Positions 26,406-37,120 of a stretch of DNA of 64,000 nucleotides are shown piece by piece. The translations under genes and the position numbers were made by a program. The stretch is from assembly GCA_019914995.1 (NCBI GenBank), contig CM034132.1, positions 1,490,501 to 1,554,500 on the forward strand. The letters run 5' to 3'. Position 1 is the stretch's first letter, and each line of letters opens with the position of its first letter. The notes below the pieces were generated by a model. It ran no database searches and had not been told where the DNA came from. It saw nothing but the letters and a program-made list of their open reading frames with translations. The DNA comes from Acanthochlamys bracteata (lineage: Eukaryota; Streptophyta; Magnoliopsida; Pandanales; Velloziaceae).

Positions 26406-27242
26406 ATGGAGCTCTCTGCCGAGAACAGCAGCTCGACGAAATCTCGGCCGAAACCTTCGTCTGCTGATCTCTGGGTATACGCCATCGATCTCACCGGATT
26501 TCCCGGTACCAACTTATATCTTAGTTTCAAACCGATCACCAAATCCGGACCAAGAATTAGCTTTCAAGTAGTAGAAAGAATCCCATTTTTTATTGAGTGG
26601 AGAAACTGGTACTACAATGTTGTACAAGAGTCCGGAGAAGGGCGAGCTTCGAGCTGGAGATAAGGCATCGCTTTCAATGAAGTATCCGTTTCTCTTTGGA
26701 GTCAAAGAAGTTGATTAGGTTGGACAAGAAGAGGAAGAAGATTTGCGTTCTGGAATTGAGTCAGAGATGGGATTGTTCCATGTTTCTCGCCTTGACCAAG
26801 TTAAAGGTCAGACCTTTGTAACGCGTTTGATCAAAATCCATGAATTTGTTTTTGCGAAATACTTTCATGCTTTGATTGTGGTTGCAGATATGGATTTAGA
26901 TTTGGGTTTGTGGAAAATTTTGATCTTGCGTTGAGTTTAATTCGATATTGGTTATTGGATTTTAGTTTTGATGCTACCTATATATTCCTGCAAGTGAATG
27001 ATAATGAGAAATCACAGAATTTGGATTTATAATGAAGGGAGATGAGTTTGATTGTTATCAAATTCTGAAGATTCTGGCAATTAAGACTGGAATTGGTTTC
27101 TTGATGAAGATGGAGATGAGAGCGATGAAGAGGAAGTAGTTGGTGAGGAAATTGTGAATAGGCATAAAGTTATGAAGGTGGGGAGGAAGAAGAAGCGGGG
27201 TGTGCCTATGGCTGATGATAATGATGATATTATTGCTTTATA
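26406..27242 (+). pseudogene. Unrecognised gene, probably a decayed coding region
   Basis: An ATG at 26406 opens an 85-codon frame (MELSAENSSSTKSRPKPSSA...YAIDLTGFPG) with compositional bias typical of plant exons. A GT donor after the FP codons is possible. Further coding-looking pieces lie in other frames: KSPEKGELRAGDKASLSMKY ending in a stop near 26718, a basic stretch RLDKKRKKICVLELSQRW, and at about 27085-27242 an acidic/basic tail (DEDGDESDEEEVVGEE, then GRKKKRGVPM, ending IIAL and TAA). The pieces do not join in one frame with obvious introns. I do not recognise the family. Either it is a real multi-exon gene whose introns I cannot place, or a pseudogene. Confidence 0.3.
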
Positions 27243-27674
27243 AATGCACAATACAGAATATTTTTTGCTCCTATAATAAATCTTCCACATAAGAAACTAA
27301 ATATCACCACACTCTGTTATAAACGAATGACGGATTTTTTATTTATTTCAACTTCGTTTAAAATTTTTGATACCTCTTATAATTTATAAAGTTTTCTATA
27401 AAGCTGAAATTATAAAATTACAAATAAAATTAGAATATTAAAAATTTTAGAATTAAAATCAAAATCTTAAAAATAAAAAGTAATATCAGAATCTTGTACC
27501 AAATAGATTCATTTTGTTAACGTAAAATCATAAAATTTAAAATTTAAAACGAAATTTTACAACAAAGCGAAGAAGGAAAAGCAATGACCTCAAGGGTAGG
27601 GGTTACTGCTTTGCAGTTTTATTTACAAGTCTTGTCTATGTTAGGAACTAGCCATCCTTCGATTAAACTGCTTA

Positions 27675-27922
27675 GGAGATGTTTGGCAACGCTTATTTAG
27701 AAAAATTTTTATCAATTTTTTATTTTATATTTTTAAATATTTTTATAAATATTTTATAAAATTTATTTAAAATTTTAAAAAATATAAAAAAATTTATATA
27801 GTAAAATTTTTTATTATTTTTAATTTTTTTATAACAAAAAAATAAAACTTATTTATTAAAATAAAATAAAAATATTTATTATTTTAAAAATTTTTATTTT
27901 ATAAGCACTCACAAAACTTCTC
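27675..27922. mobile_element. MITE, PIF/Harbinger (Tourist)-like, with TTA target duplication
   Basis: A 248-bp A/T-rich element starting GGAGATGTTTGG and ending CACAAAACTTCTC, imperfect inverted ends. It is flanked on both sides by TTA (27672-27674 and 27923-27925). A 3-bp TTA/TAA duplication is typical of PIF/Harbinger elements. No coding capacity. Confidence 0.7.
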
Positions 27923-27925
27923 TTA

Positions 27926-29290
27926 AGCCATGTATGAGGTGGATTTTTCTGTCAGCTAGCTTTGTACAAACTTTTTTCTTTCTGACATTATTGTTTACTG
28001 ATTCGGAAAATACAATGAAGCTCAAAGTGAATAAAAACCAAAGTTTGGTTTACATAGAGAGGAGCTACTTAGGCAATATTTGGGAGAACTTTTTGTTTCC
28101 AATTTTTTATTTGACATTTTCAAATAAAACTTTTAAAATATTGTACAGAACTTTTAAAAATTTTTAAAAGTATATAAAAGTTTTGCATCATGAAATTTTT
28201 TTATTAGTTATTTTTATAAAGTTAAAAATAAATTTTATTTTTAAAAAAATTTCAAAATATCTTTTTTTTTAAAATTTTTTTTTTTATAAGCACTTTCAAA
28301 TATTTTCTATTCATTTCATTAGTTTCTGATGTTTCATTTTGAGCATATTTTCAATATTTGTAACAGAGTTTAACAAAATAAAAATTGAAAAATAAAGTTT
28401 ATTAAAAAATAAGTTAAAAATAAAGTTTAATTTTTATTTTTCAATTTTTTTAAAATAAGTTGGAAATAAAATTATATTTTATGTTTCAAATATTTTTAAA
28501 ACAGATTAAATATAAAGATTTTTTTGTCTCGAAAAGCATGAAAATAAAATGATGAAATTTATTTGACGGAAGTGGAAATCTTTACGGAATTACAATTTTG
28601 AGTTCTTTTATAATATTTAAATATGTGAACTTACCGAAATTTGAAATTTTAAATTTCAAACTGAAGAAAGTAAAATTTCGTTCAGTTGACACGCCCTTAC
28701 CATCATAAACTTAAACAAAGTTGGGTTTAACTGGTGCTACTAGGTTTAATTATTTTTGAGTTATTTTTTGACAAATAAATAATCTCGTAAGGAAACCGGA
28801 TTTAGGATACGATTTATAGGAATCCAAGAGCTCACTAGTCAGCCATCTTAGGACACCATAGTTATATGTTGCTATTGCTTATAATTTTTTTTCATTTTCA
28901 TTTTTAATTATATATTTTTTAATAAATTTTTATAATATTATATAAATTTGTAATTTAAAAAATATAAAAAATTTCTCATGATAAAATTTTATATTATTTA
29001 TTATTATTAAATTTTTGAGATAAAAATAATAAAGTTTGTTGATTTATTTATAAATTTTTTTAATTTTAATTTTCATTTCAAAATTTAAAATTTTTTTTAT
29101 AATAATTTATAGAATTTACAAAAAACAAAAAAATAATAAAAATTCTACGATTTAAAATATTATTATTATTTATTTTAAAATAAAAATAAATAAATTTATT
29201 TAAAAATTTTAAAATAGTTTTTATTTTGAAAAGATTTGTTTTAAAAATTACTATTAATATGTTACCTCTTTCGTTTCCTTTGTTCGATTC
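27926..29290. other. AT-rich intergenic DNA with further MITE-like blocks
   Basis: Two more blocks resemble the same MITE family: about 28065-28305 (starting GGCAATATTTGGGAG, ending AAGCACTTTCAAATA) and about 28890-29240. No gene-like frame is supported. Confidence 0.5.
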
Positions 29291-29296
29291 TTTTAG

Positions 29297-29810
29297 GTAA
29301 GTGAGATTCTTTTGGGTACAACCAATTTCTTGCGGAAGTGTTTTCCGGAGATTCTGTAAAAACTTTGCTTTAGAACTCTTCCCTTTTCAGCGTGGGTATT
29401 TCGCTCGATCGTTGACTTTTATCCATCACCTGACTTTCTATAGTTTTGAGTTGCAAGAAAAACAAAATGAAAAACTTGCAAAACTTGTTCTCCAAAAATT
29501 TTCGGCCAGATTTTTGAAGACTCAGATAATTTCGTATCCCACTGGATTAATTCAATTGCTACTAATATACTTATTTATCACTCCATGTTATATTGGTCCT
29601 CTGCTGTTTCATAACCTTACCCGGTTCCTTTCGAGAAATCTAACCTTTTAACTTTCAATCTGGACTATTTTTTCGTGCATTTATAGTTATCAGAGAATTG
29701 AAATTTTCATCCGACTTCTTTCTAGTTTACTTCTTTAGAATCCGAAAACAAAATCTGAAGCAATTCTTTTGTTTGATTTCTGGATAATGGATCATTTGTT
29801 ACTATTTCAG
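29297..29810 (+). other. Probable 5'-UTR intron of NPR1
   Basis: A strong donor (TTTTAG followed by GTAAGTGAG) at 29297 and a good acceptor (ACTATTTCAG) ending at 29810 frame a T-rich sequence between the presumed promoter and the NPR1 leader. A W-box-like TTGACT occurs near 29413. Transcript data would be needed to prove the intron. Confidence 0.4.
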
Positions 29811-30174
29811 ATTGTCTTGTTACCTGTTACCAACCAATGAGCTTCAAGGAAAGTCTCTGAACGTGCTGAATGGTTTCGTCTTCAGGAACAACAAACCATC
29901 TCGTAAGAAAAAAGGCGACGACTTTCTCTTTCCAATCCAAGACTTCCGTATAAAGAACATTCTCAATCTTTACTCATGAACAAATTTCTGAAAATAATCC
30001 AACTAGCCTTTAGAAATCGATTCTTTCCATCAACTTAGATTATATTATATCAACCCACTCAAAAATCAAAGGTCACCAATGGCTTCTTCTTTCTCCTCTT
30101 CTCGTCGACCTCCTCCGCCGCCGTAACTCCGGTAACTGTGAGTTGTAACTTTAGTGGCTGCTGGTACTCATACC

Positions 30175-33100
30175 ATGGAGAACTCTAGCAGCTACCTTAC
30201 AAGCCTCTCAGACAGCAGCAGCACGAGCTTCCCTTCACCGCAGCTCCTGCCACAGCCGATCGGAGATCCTTCGGTTTCCCCTGGAATTCATTCTGCAGCT
30301 GCTGATGTGGAGGCCTTGCGTCAGCTGTCAAGAAACCTCTCCTCCTTGCTTCAGTCACCTGGGTTTGAGTTCTGTGCTGATGCGTTTATTGTTAGCAGTA
30401 TTGGTGAGATTGCTGTCCACCGCTGTGTGCTTTCTGCAAGAAGCCAGTTCTTCAGGGATGTTTTCGCGAAGCTTGCCTGTGCGCCTGGAGGACCGCCCGT
30501 GAAGATTGAACTGAAGGAGCTGATTACCGATGTGGATGTGGGCCATGAGGTACTAGTTGTGGTGCTTAAGTACTTATATAGTGGTACTCTGGACCCGTTG
30601 CCGGAGACAGTGTGCCGGTGTGTGGATGATGAGTGCGGACATGAGGCTTGCCGTCCAGTCGTTGACTTCATGGTCCAGGTGATTTATGCTTTTCACGTGT
30701 TCCAGATGTCCGAGCTTGTCAATCACTTCCAGGTGAGAAACATCTCGTAAACAAATTCACTTTTTGAGTTTCTTTCTGAAGCTTTACAGTTGTCTGCTGG
30801 TGGGGTTTTCCAATTGACCCTGAATTGTTTTCCTGTTAACTGTTAAAACCTTTTGACAAAATATGAGTAGTATTTTGGGGATTAATTGATTAATTCTGTG
30901 GTTTTGTCTTTTTGGTTTTGAGTTAGGTGTCGAACTAGCATTGGGTTCCTTATTATAATTCATGTTCATAGTAACGCCAATCATATATCTTTGGACTTGT
31001 AAGTTTGAAGCATTTAATCAGTGGATTATTACTATATAGTCAAATAAACCATAAGCTCGAAGCAGTTGAATGGTGTAATGCTACGAATGCGTTCTGCTTT
31101 TGGCTTAACAGTAGCTTCGCAGAGTTTGGTCTTGATTTAATTTGCTTAGTAAATGTCTGATTGGAAGTATTAGTTAGACTGTCTGTAGAGATCCTACTTT
31201 TCCTCTATGTCAAATGCCTCTTAATACCATTTATGATCAAATACAATTTCTATTAGGTGAAATTTATATCCCTTCGCGAGTTGTTCAAAGATTATATGCA
31301 GCATGAGTGATTGTTAATGATTTTATTTTGCTTTTCTCAGCATCGTCTCCTTGATACTATTGACATGGTGGCAGTTGATGACATTCCTGTGATTCTTTCT
31401 GTAGCAAATCTGTGCATTCAGACTTGCAACAGATTACTAGCTAGATGTATAGATATAGCGACAAAGTCAGACCTTGATGTTGTGACTCTAGAGAAAGCAT
31501 TACCTGAAGTTATTGTCAAGCAGATTGTGGATGCACGTCGAAATTTAGGTCTAATTGGACCAGAAGGACCTTCCTTTCCCGACAAGCATATGATTAGGAT
31601 ACACAAGGCCCTTGACTCAGATGATGTGGAGTTAGTGAGGATGCTGTTGACAGAGGGCCAAGTCACCCTCGATGATGCGAATGCCCTGCACTATGCAGTA
31701 GCACATTGTCATTCGAAAATTACATCTGAGCTTCTAGATCTTGGACTTGCAGATGTGAATCGCAGAAACCTAAGAGGCTACACTGTGCTTCACATAGCTG
31801 CTCTGCGAAGAGAACCTCAGATAATTGTCTCTCTTCTAACAAAGGGTGCACAACCTGCAGAGCTTACTTTTGATGGAAGGAAGGCACTCCAGATCTCTAA
31901 GAGACTCACTAAATATGGTGATTATTACTGTACCCTTGAACAAGGCAAGCCTTCACCTAAGGATCGTCTGTGCATTGAAATACTGGAACAAGCTGAACGA
32001 AGAGATCCATTACTTGGAGAAGCTTCTGTTTCTCTTGCAATGGCTGGTGATGATTTACGGGTGAAGTTACTATACCTTGAGAACAGAGGTGATTTACCTT
32101 AATGCCACTAACTCTTTTGCTCATACCTTAATGCCACTGCCACATACTCTTAGCTCAAACATTAGATGCTTAATGCTAGGGTGACTGTACAACGATTGCT
32201 CTGTTCCTGAAATTTGATTATATGTGGCAAGGAAAATGGTGAAAATGATTTACATTATGGCCTGCTGAATAATAAAATTGTCTGGATTTTACTGAAGACA
32301 TGCTGTCCAATGTTTGAATATTCATAAATTTATTGAACCACAATACTGTTTGTCTAATGACTGACTGAACACAATTATAGATTCTTGACATGCTTGCATC
32401 TATCTGCAGTTGCCTTGGCGAGAATGTTATTTCCGATGGAGGCAAGAGTGGCTATGGAGATTGCTCAGGTAGACGGGACTCTGGAATTCACTTTAAATAG
32501 TGCTCCAAATCCTCCCAACGGAAGCCAGAGGGCAGCAGTGGATTTAAATGAAGCACCCTTCAGGATCAAGGAGGAACACTTGCTGCGTATCAAGGCCCTT
32601 TCCCGAACAGGTACCCCAGCCTCTGCTTTCTCTTAGCATGTATTGCATCTGAAGTAGAATGTGTGTGTTGCAATCTGACATTGGATAACTGATGTACCTT
32701 AGCTCTTTTCTAAACACCTATCATTTTGTCCATACCTTGCTATTACAGCTTGTTGTTCACTTCAGTAATTGCAAAACATTCTATCGACTACACGCATTTT
32801 CTCATAAAAGCTGAATTAAATAACATGTGAGAGTTCTGAAAACATGATTTTTTCTATTACTTCTTAATATGGTTAGAATTAGTGTTAGGAACTTAGGATA
32901 ACATCGATTTGCAGTGCTCCCATCGAGAATCACTTTCCATCCCTTTGGGTTCACTCCATCTCTGCCACAGCATATATTTCCAAAGCACTTTGCTAGCTGT
33001 TAAGACTCTATGTCCACAAACAAATGCCGCAAAGAATTTTCTTTCCTTCATTTGGAGTGCTCACATCAAGACATGCTACTGAATTTATCATTTCACATTA

Positions 33101-33427
33101 CGACCTACCTATTTGCAAACATGAACCTTGGTCTTTACTGATTTTTGCTTTTAATCCTATTTGTGTTGGCCAGTGGAACTTGGCAAGCGCTTCTTTCCAA
33201 GATGCTCCAGGGTCATTGACAAAATAATGGATGACGAGGATATGTATGACCTTGCCAACTTTGGAGATGATGGTTCCACTTCTAACAAGCGTAGGACAAG
33301 ATACCACGAGCTTTTAGACGATATAGATAAAGCCTTCAGCGAAGATAAAGAGTTCAACAGGTCTACCACTCTATCATCTTCATCGTCATCTACCTCAATG
33401 GTTCATAGTAAAGCTTCAAGGAGGTGA
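30175..33427 (+). CDS. NPR1: NPR1, salicylic-acid receptor and transcription co-activator
   Basis: Four exons: 30175-30732, 31341-32088, 32410-32610 and 33174-33427; total 586 residues (Arabidopsis NPR1 has 593). The start is the ATG in ACCATGG; the frame stays open upstream but has no earlier ATG. Domains: Ser-rich N-terminus with a DSSSTS cluster, BTB/POZ with HRCVLSARS (Cys84 equals the conserved Cys82), the C2HC zinc finger Cys149-Cys154-His156-Cys159, ankyrin repeats (GYTVLHIAALRREPQ), then the C-terminal NPR1-like domain. ENR ending at residue 435 supplies the Arg matching the salicylate-binding Arg432. VDLNEAP lies at 479-485. The segment VELGKRFFPRCS and a basic tail end the protein. 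Exons 2 and 3 split right after that Arg codon, in phase 1. NPR1 binds TGA factors and drives systemic acquired resistance. The wording of exon 2 (SDLDVVTLEKALPE) favours the NPR1/NPR2 clade over NPR3/4. Confidence 0.92.
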
Positions 33428-34185
33428 CCAGCATTTGCTTTCCCCAATTGTCATATGATCTTGTAGCATAATGGCTGTAATTAGTGTACTAGTCTAGAGA
33501 AACTCCACAAGGCAAACAACGTGAAAGACATGGTTTGGTGAACTTGTAAGTAGGATTCCTCAAGCAGCTTGACTGCCATCTCCATGTTTTTGGTACTCTA
33601 GTGTTAATGGAAATGATGCAGAAAATGAACAGCTACTTCTTAATACGAGTTGAACTTCTTGTTTCAATTCCATTATCATATTCTGCTCTTGACAAATATA
33701 CATATCGCATTCTAGACTAAAGCAGATAGAGAAGTATGTACATTAGTTTCAAACAGTTGATTATCTGATGGCAAGAGCTTTTCTCCCGCTCGGAAAGAAG
33801 AAGCTGCAAACATAAAGAAAAACTACCACCACCAAAGAAATCCATCCAAGAAGAACAGATAGCAACAGGAAACAGATCCGCACAGAAGATACTGACAACA
33901 ATAATCTGGAAAGAAGAAATTGATTGTATTAAGTATGTATTACATTATCAGAAGGCAAAAAAAGTAAAAAATAACAGAAACTGGTAACACGTAAACAGCA
34001 AACTGGATAACGAACTTATAGTAATAGACCCAGTAGCTCCTCCCACTTAGAGCACACCAAGACTTCTGCGAAACAAACGTTTCTTAATACATGCTTCCAA
34101 TCTTTCAAATGTGAAGATGATTGATGACACTGATCAACAACTCCAACCTGTGAAGGGACTGAATTCATGTAACTGACCGAGCCGA
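33428..34185. other. Convergent 3' UTRs between NPR1 and the HSF gene
   Basis: A 758-bp gap separates two stop codons on opposite strands. It is of ordinary composition and should hold both 3' untranslated regions and polyadenylation sites. No further gene seen. Confidence 0.6.
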
Positions 34186-35886
34186 CTACATTGTCGTCCA
34201 CTCACCACCTTCAACATCAATCTCCGACTGCTCACCAGGATCAGTCTCGCCATTGATTATCCCTTCATTCATTAGCTCCTCCCACAAGGCATCACCCACT
34301 TCCTTCAAGTTTTGTTCTCCTGTTTCTGCATCGTTCTGCCCTCTGCTTGAGCTACTAGCATCATTATCCATGCCCGACAACAAAGTCACCACCTCTGATT
34401 CAATACTCTGCTCTTCTTGCTCATCAAAATTTGGCACATTGGATGGCAATCTGCGTTTTCTACCAGTGTAGTTTGTCAATTGCCAATGCCCATCAGCGGA
34501 ACCCGTTCTAAGTAGCAATTGCTGCACAAATGCCGGACTACGGAGAGCACGAGCAAGGAATGCAAGTGTTTGCTGCATCCGGCGCTCAGTTGTCTGGATG
34601 TGTTCTTCCATGGCATGCAACTGAGCACGAGACATCTGCTGTTGCTGGCGAAGCCTGACAAGTTCGAGCATTAAAACGTTGCGGTCACGACGGAGGCGAT
34701 CACTATCAGAGTCTAGCCCGAAATGGGCTAATTCTAAACAAGCAGAGGATTGGCTGGAGAAGTGCTGGCTGCTACAGCTGCTGATGTTGCGGCGGCGTTT
34801 GATGTTCTTGAGAAGATGGCGTTGGCCAGCGAGGAAGTCGTCATTAGCAAATTCCCATCTGTCTGGATCAACTTTTCTGAAACCCTGCATTAAATGTTTT
34901 TACCTATTATTCACTTACCTATCCATAGAACTTCTCGAAGGAAATGAGAGAAGACTTCTAACCAGTTGATGCTATTTCAAGATTAACAACTTTATTAATG
35001 AAAGCTATAAACTTCTTGCAATCCATCAATTAGAGATCATGTAGCAAAACAAAAAACCAAAACACCTACTTTAGTTTACTTGCATTAAATGTTTTTACCT
35101 ATTATTCATTTACCTATAAAACTTCTCAAGGAAATTTCAATAGCACAGCGCTGAAATTTGAATACTTACTAACTAGTTGATGCTATTTTAAGATTGAGAG
35201 CTTCATTAATGAAAGCTATAAACTTATTCCATTCCATCAATTAGAGACCTTGAACCCACTTGAACCCCAAAAAACAAAAAAAAAAACAACTTTAGTTACT
35301 TTGTGACAGAAAATTGTGTTCTCTTCTCTACTACTTCAGATTTCCAACAACAAACAAAAACCCCCTCAATTGATCAGCAACAACTTGAAGCAAAACAAAA
35401 TCTTACCGCAAACAAAAGAACCATCAAGCACACAAGAATCAGATAACTACAAAATCATCTACTAAACTCCGATTTTTCTTCGGGCTAAAACCAAACTAAA
35501 CGATTAAACAAAAGAATCAGATTTCCCAAAGCAGAAATCTTTCTCAAACAACAGAGCCCCAAAAGTCACAAACCAAAAACGGAGAAGCCAAGGAAAGAAT
35601 AAAGACTCACATAGGTATTGAGTTGCCTAATGAAGCTGGAGAAGTTGCTGTGCTTGAAATATCTGGGCAACAGTGTTGTTGCAAACTTGTGTGAATCCCA
35701 AACTACGAAGCTGTTCCCCCCCGAACTCCAAGAAACGACTGCATCTGTCGCCGGATCTTCAACCATTTCGAAAGTTTTCGTCAGAAACGGCGGCGGTCCG
35801 ACATCGTTCAACCCTTCCATTGGTCTGGGTGCTGCTGCTGACTCACATTCTTCTTCCTTCACCACTGCTCTACCAAACCTCTCCAT
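34186..35886 (-). CDS. HSFA2: Class A heat-shock transcription factor, HSFA2-like
   Basis: Two exons on the minus strand: 35611-35886 and 34186-34884, giving 324 residues. The ATG at 35886 (MERFGRAVV) is the first in frame. The DNA-binding domain runs from about residue 31 to 124 ([39 protein letters not shown]). The intron falls between TY and GF, the invariant HSF position. A KRRR signal is at 121-124. The HR-A/B coiled coil with class-A spacing spans about 155-216, a second basic signal GRKRR is at 233-237, and an AHA-type activation motif [10 protein letters not shown] is at 291-300. The N-terminal PRPMEGLN and the DNA-binding domain match HSFA2 best; HSFA6/A7 are the alternatives. HSFA2 is the heat-induced factor that sustains acquired thermotolerance. 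Confidence 0.9.
34886..35296 (-). repeat. Tandem duplication inside the HSF intron, including the splice-acceptor region
   Basis: A copy at 34886-35079 and a diverged copy at 35080-35296 share the start GCATTAAATGTTTTTACC, then GTTGATGCTATTT, ATTAATGAAAGCTATAAACTT and CCATCAATTAGAGA. In the first copy the minus-strand sequence ends ATGCAG, the true 3' splice site. In the second copy the same position reads ATGCAA, so the duplicated acceptor has lost its AG. Confidence 0.75.
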
Positions 35887-36321
35887 AGTATCTTTACGAA
35901 AGTTACAAAAAAAAATTTTCTTCCTCTCTGTTCTCCTATATGTATACAAATCACTGTAACGGTAATTTACTATAGAAAGAACAAGAATTTAAAAGTCAAG
36001 AATCGAATTTAGCTATGTTTCATCTCCCTGAACTCCTACAGATCACTAAAAAATAACTAAAATTCATTCTTTTTTCTTTCAAAAATTTCTACTATGCACA
36101 GACCCAGAATTCAAGAAGGAAATTTAACTCGAAAGAATCACCCACGAACAAGAGAAAACAAACACAACGAAGGAGTTTCTTTCACTAGCCAACTATATAC
36201 CAAATACAACTTTAAAACAAAACCTAATCAGTTGCTTCTTCAAGTGTTTATCTGAATCTGAAATGGTTTTGTTAAAGTTTTACAGCAACTTTCGAAGGAA
36301 TCAGCAGTAAAGTTTCAATTC

Positions 36322-36329
36322 ATTTTATA
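36322..36329 (-). promoter_or_regulatory. TATA box of the HSF gene
   Basis: Minus-strand TATAAAAT, about 435 bases before the ATG. This implies a leader near 400 bases, long leaders being common in HSF genes. Confidence 0.5.
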
Positions 36330-36452
36330 ACAAGGCGAGTTCGATAAACATGGAAGCGTGGCATGGACAAGAAGGCGTAGGTGTATTTAGGGAATATGTA
36401 ATATTTTGGAATACTACTGTTTGATAGTAGGGTCATTGAGGGAGTAATTAGC

Positions 36453-36465
36453 TTCGAGAAACTTC
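36453..36465 (-). promoter_or_regulatory. Perfect three-unit heat-shock element
   Basis: TTCGAGAAACTTC matches TTCnnGAAnnTTC exactly, three alternating units. It lies about 125 bases upstream of the TATA box. It would let heat-shock factors drive this HSF gene, as known for HSFA2. Confidence 0.65.
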
Positions 36466-36685
36466 TTAATATTGGCTAGTTTTTAGTGTTACGTGATTCA
36501 TTCCCATTATACCACATATTTTAGATTTGGACAGCTGGTATTCAACTAAGTCGTCGACACGTGTTATCGTGGTTACGATAAATGTTATTATAATAAGAAA
36601 ATAGTTATATTAATTTAATCTAATCTTTTGGAATATAGGACAAGTGTCACATGCCCTATATAGCAAGCAGATGTAGTAACATTTT

Positions 36686-37120
36686 AAAACTTGGTTTTTT
36701 ATTGCTGAAATATTTTTCGTCTCCATCCAAAATTGATATTTGTCATTGAGAAGTACAGCTACTAGTAGGTGGCAGTTTGTAGATTAGCACCGGTGTAAAA
36801 TCATATTCTGACTTCTCTTTGGTTAGTTTTGTTAATTTATTTTAGTTTCTAATTTAAAATTCTCAATAAAACTTGGTTTTTTTATTGCTGAAATATTTTT
36901 CTGTCTCCATCCAAAATTGATATTTCATTTCAATATGTTGCACCGAATTAATTTTTTATTTTTTTTTTGCTGCACAAAAAAAAACGTTAATTTGTCATTG
37001 AGAACTAGAGCTGCTAGCAGGTGGCAGTTTGTAGATTAGCACCGGTGTAAAATCAGATTCTGACTTCTCTTCGGTTAGTTTTGTTAATTTATTTTAGTTT
37101 CTAATTTTAAAATTCTAAAT
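36686..37120. repeat. Tandem duplication upstream of the HSF gene
   Basis: The copy at about 36686-36867 and the copy at about 36868-37120 share ACTTGGTTTT, GTCTCCATCCAAAATTGATA, GGTGGCAGTTTGTAGATTAG and CACCGGTGTAAAATCA. The second copy has about 68 extra bases (about 36924-36990) between GATAT and TTGTCATTGAG. Similarity outside this is around nine bases in ten, so the duplication is not ancient. Confidence 0.8.

Noticed and set aside
29301..29651. 116-codon open frame upstream of NPR1
   Set aside because: No ATG context or family motif; it lies in a probable 5'-UTR intron and has intron-like T-rich composition.
30154..30174. In-frame N-terminal extension of NPR1 starting at GTG
   Set aside because: GTG is not an expected start in plant nuclear genes; ACCATGG at 30175 is a strong start and fits the family.
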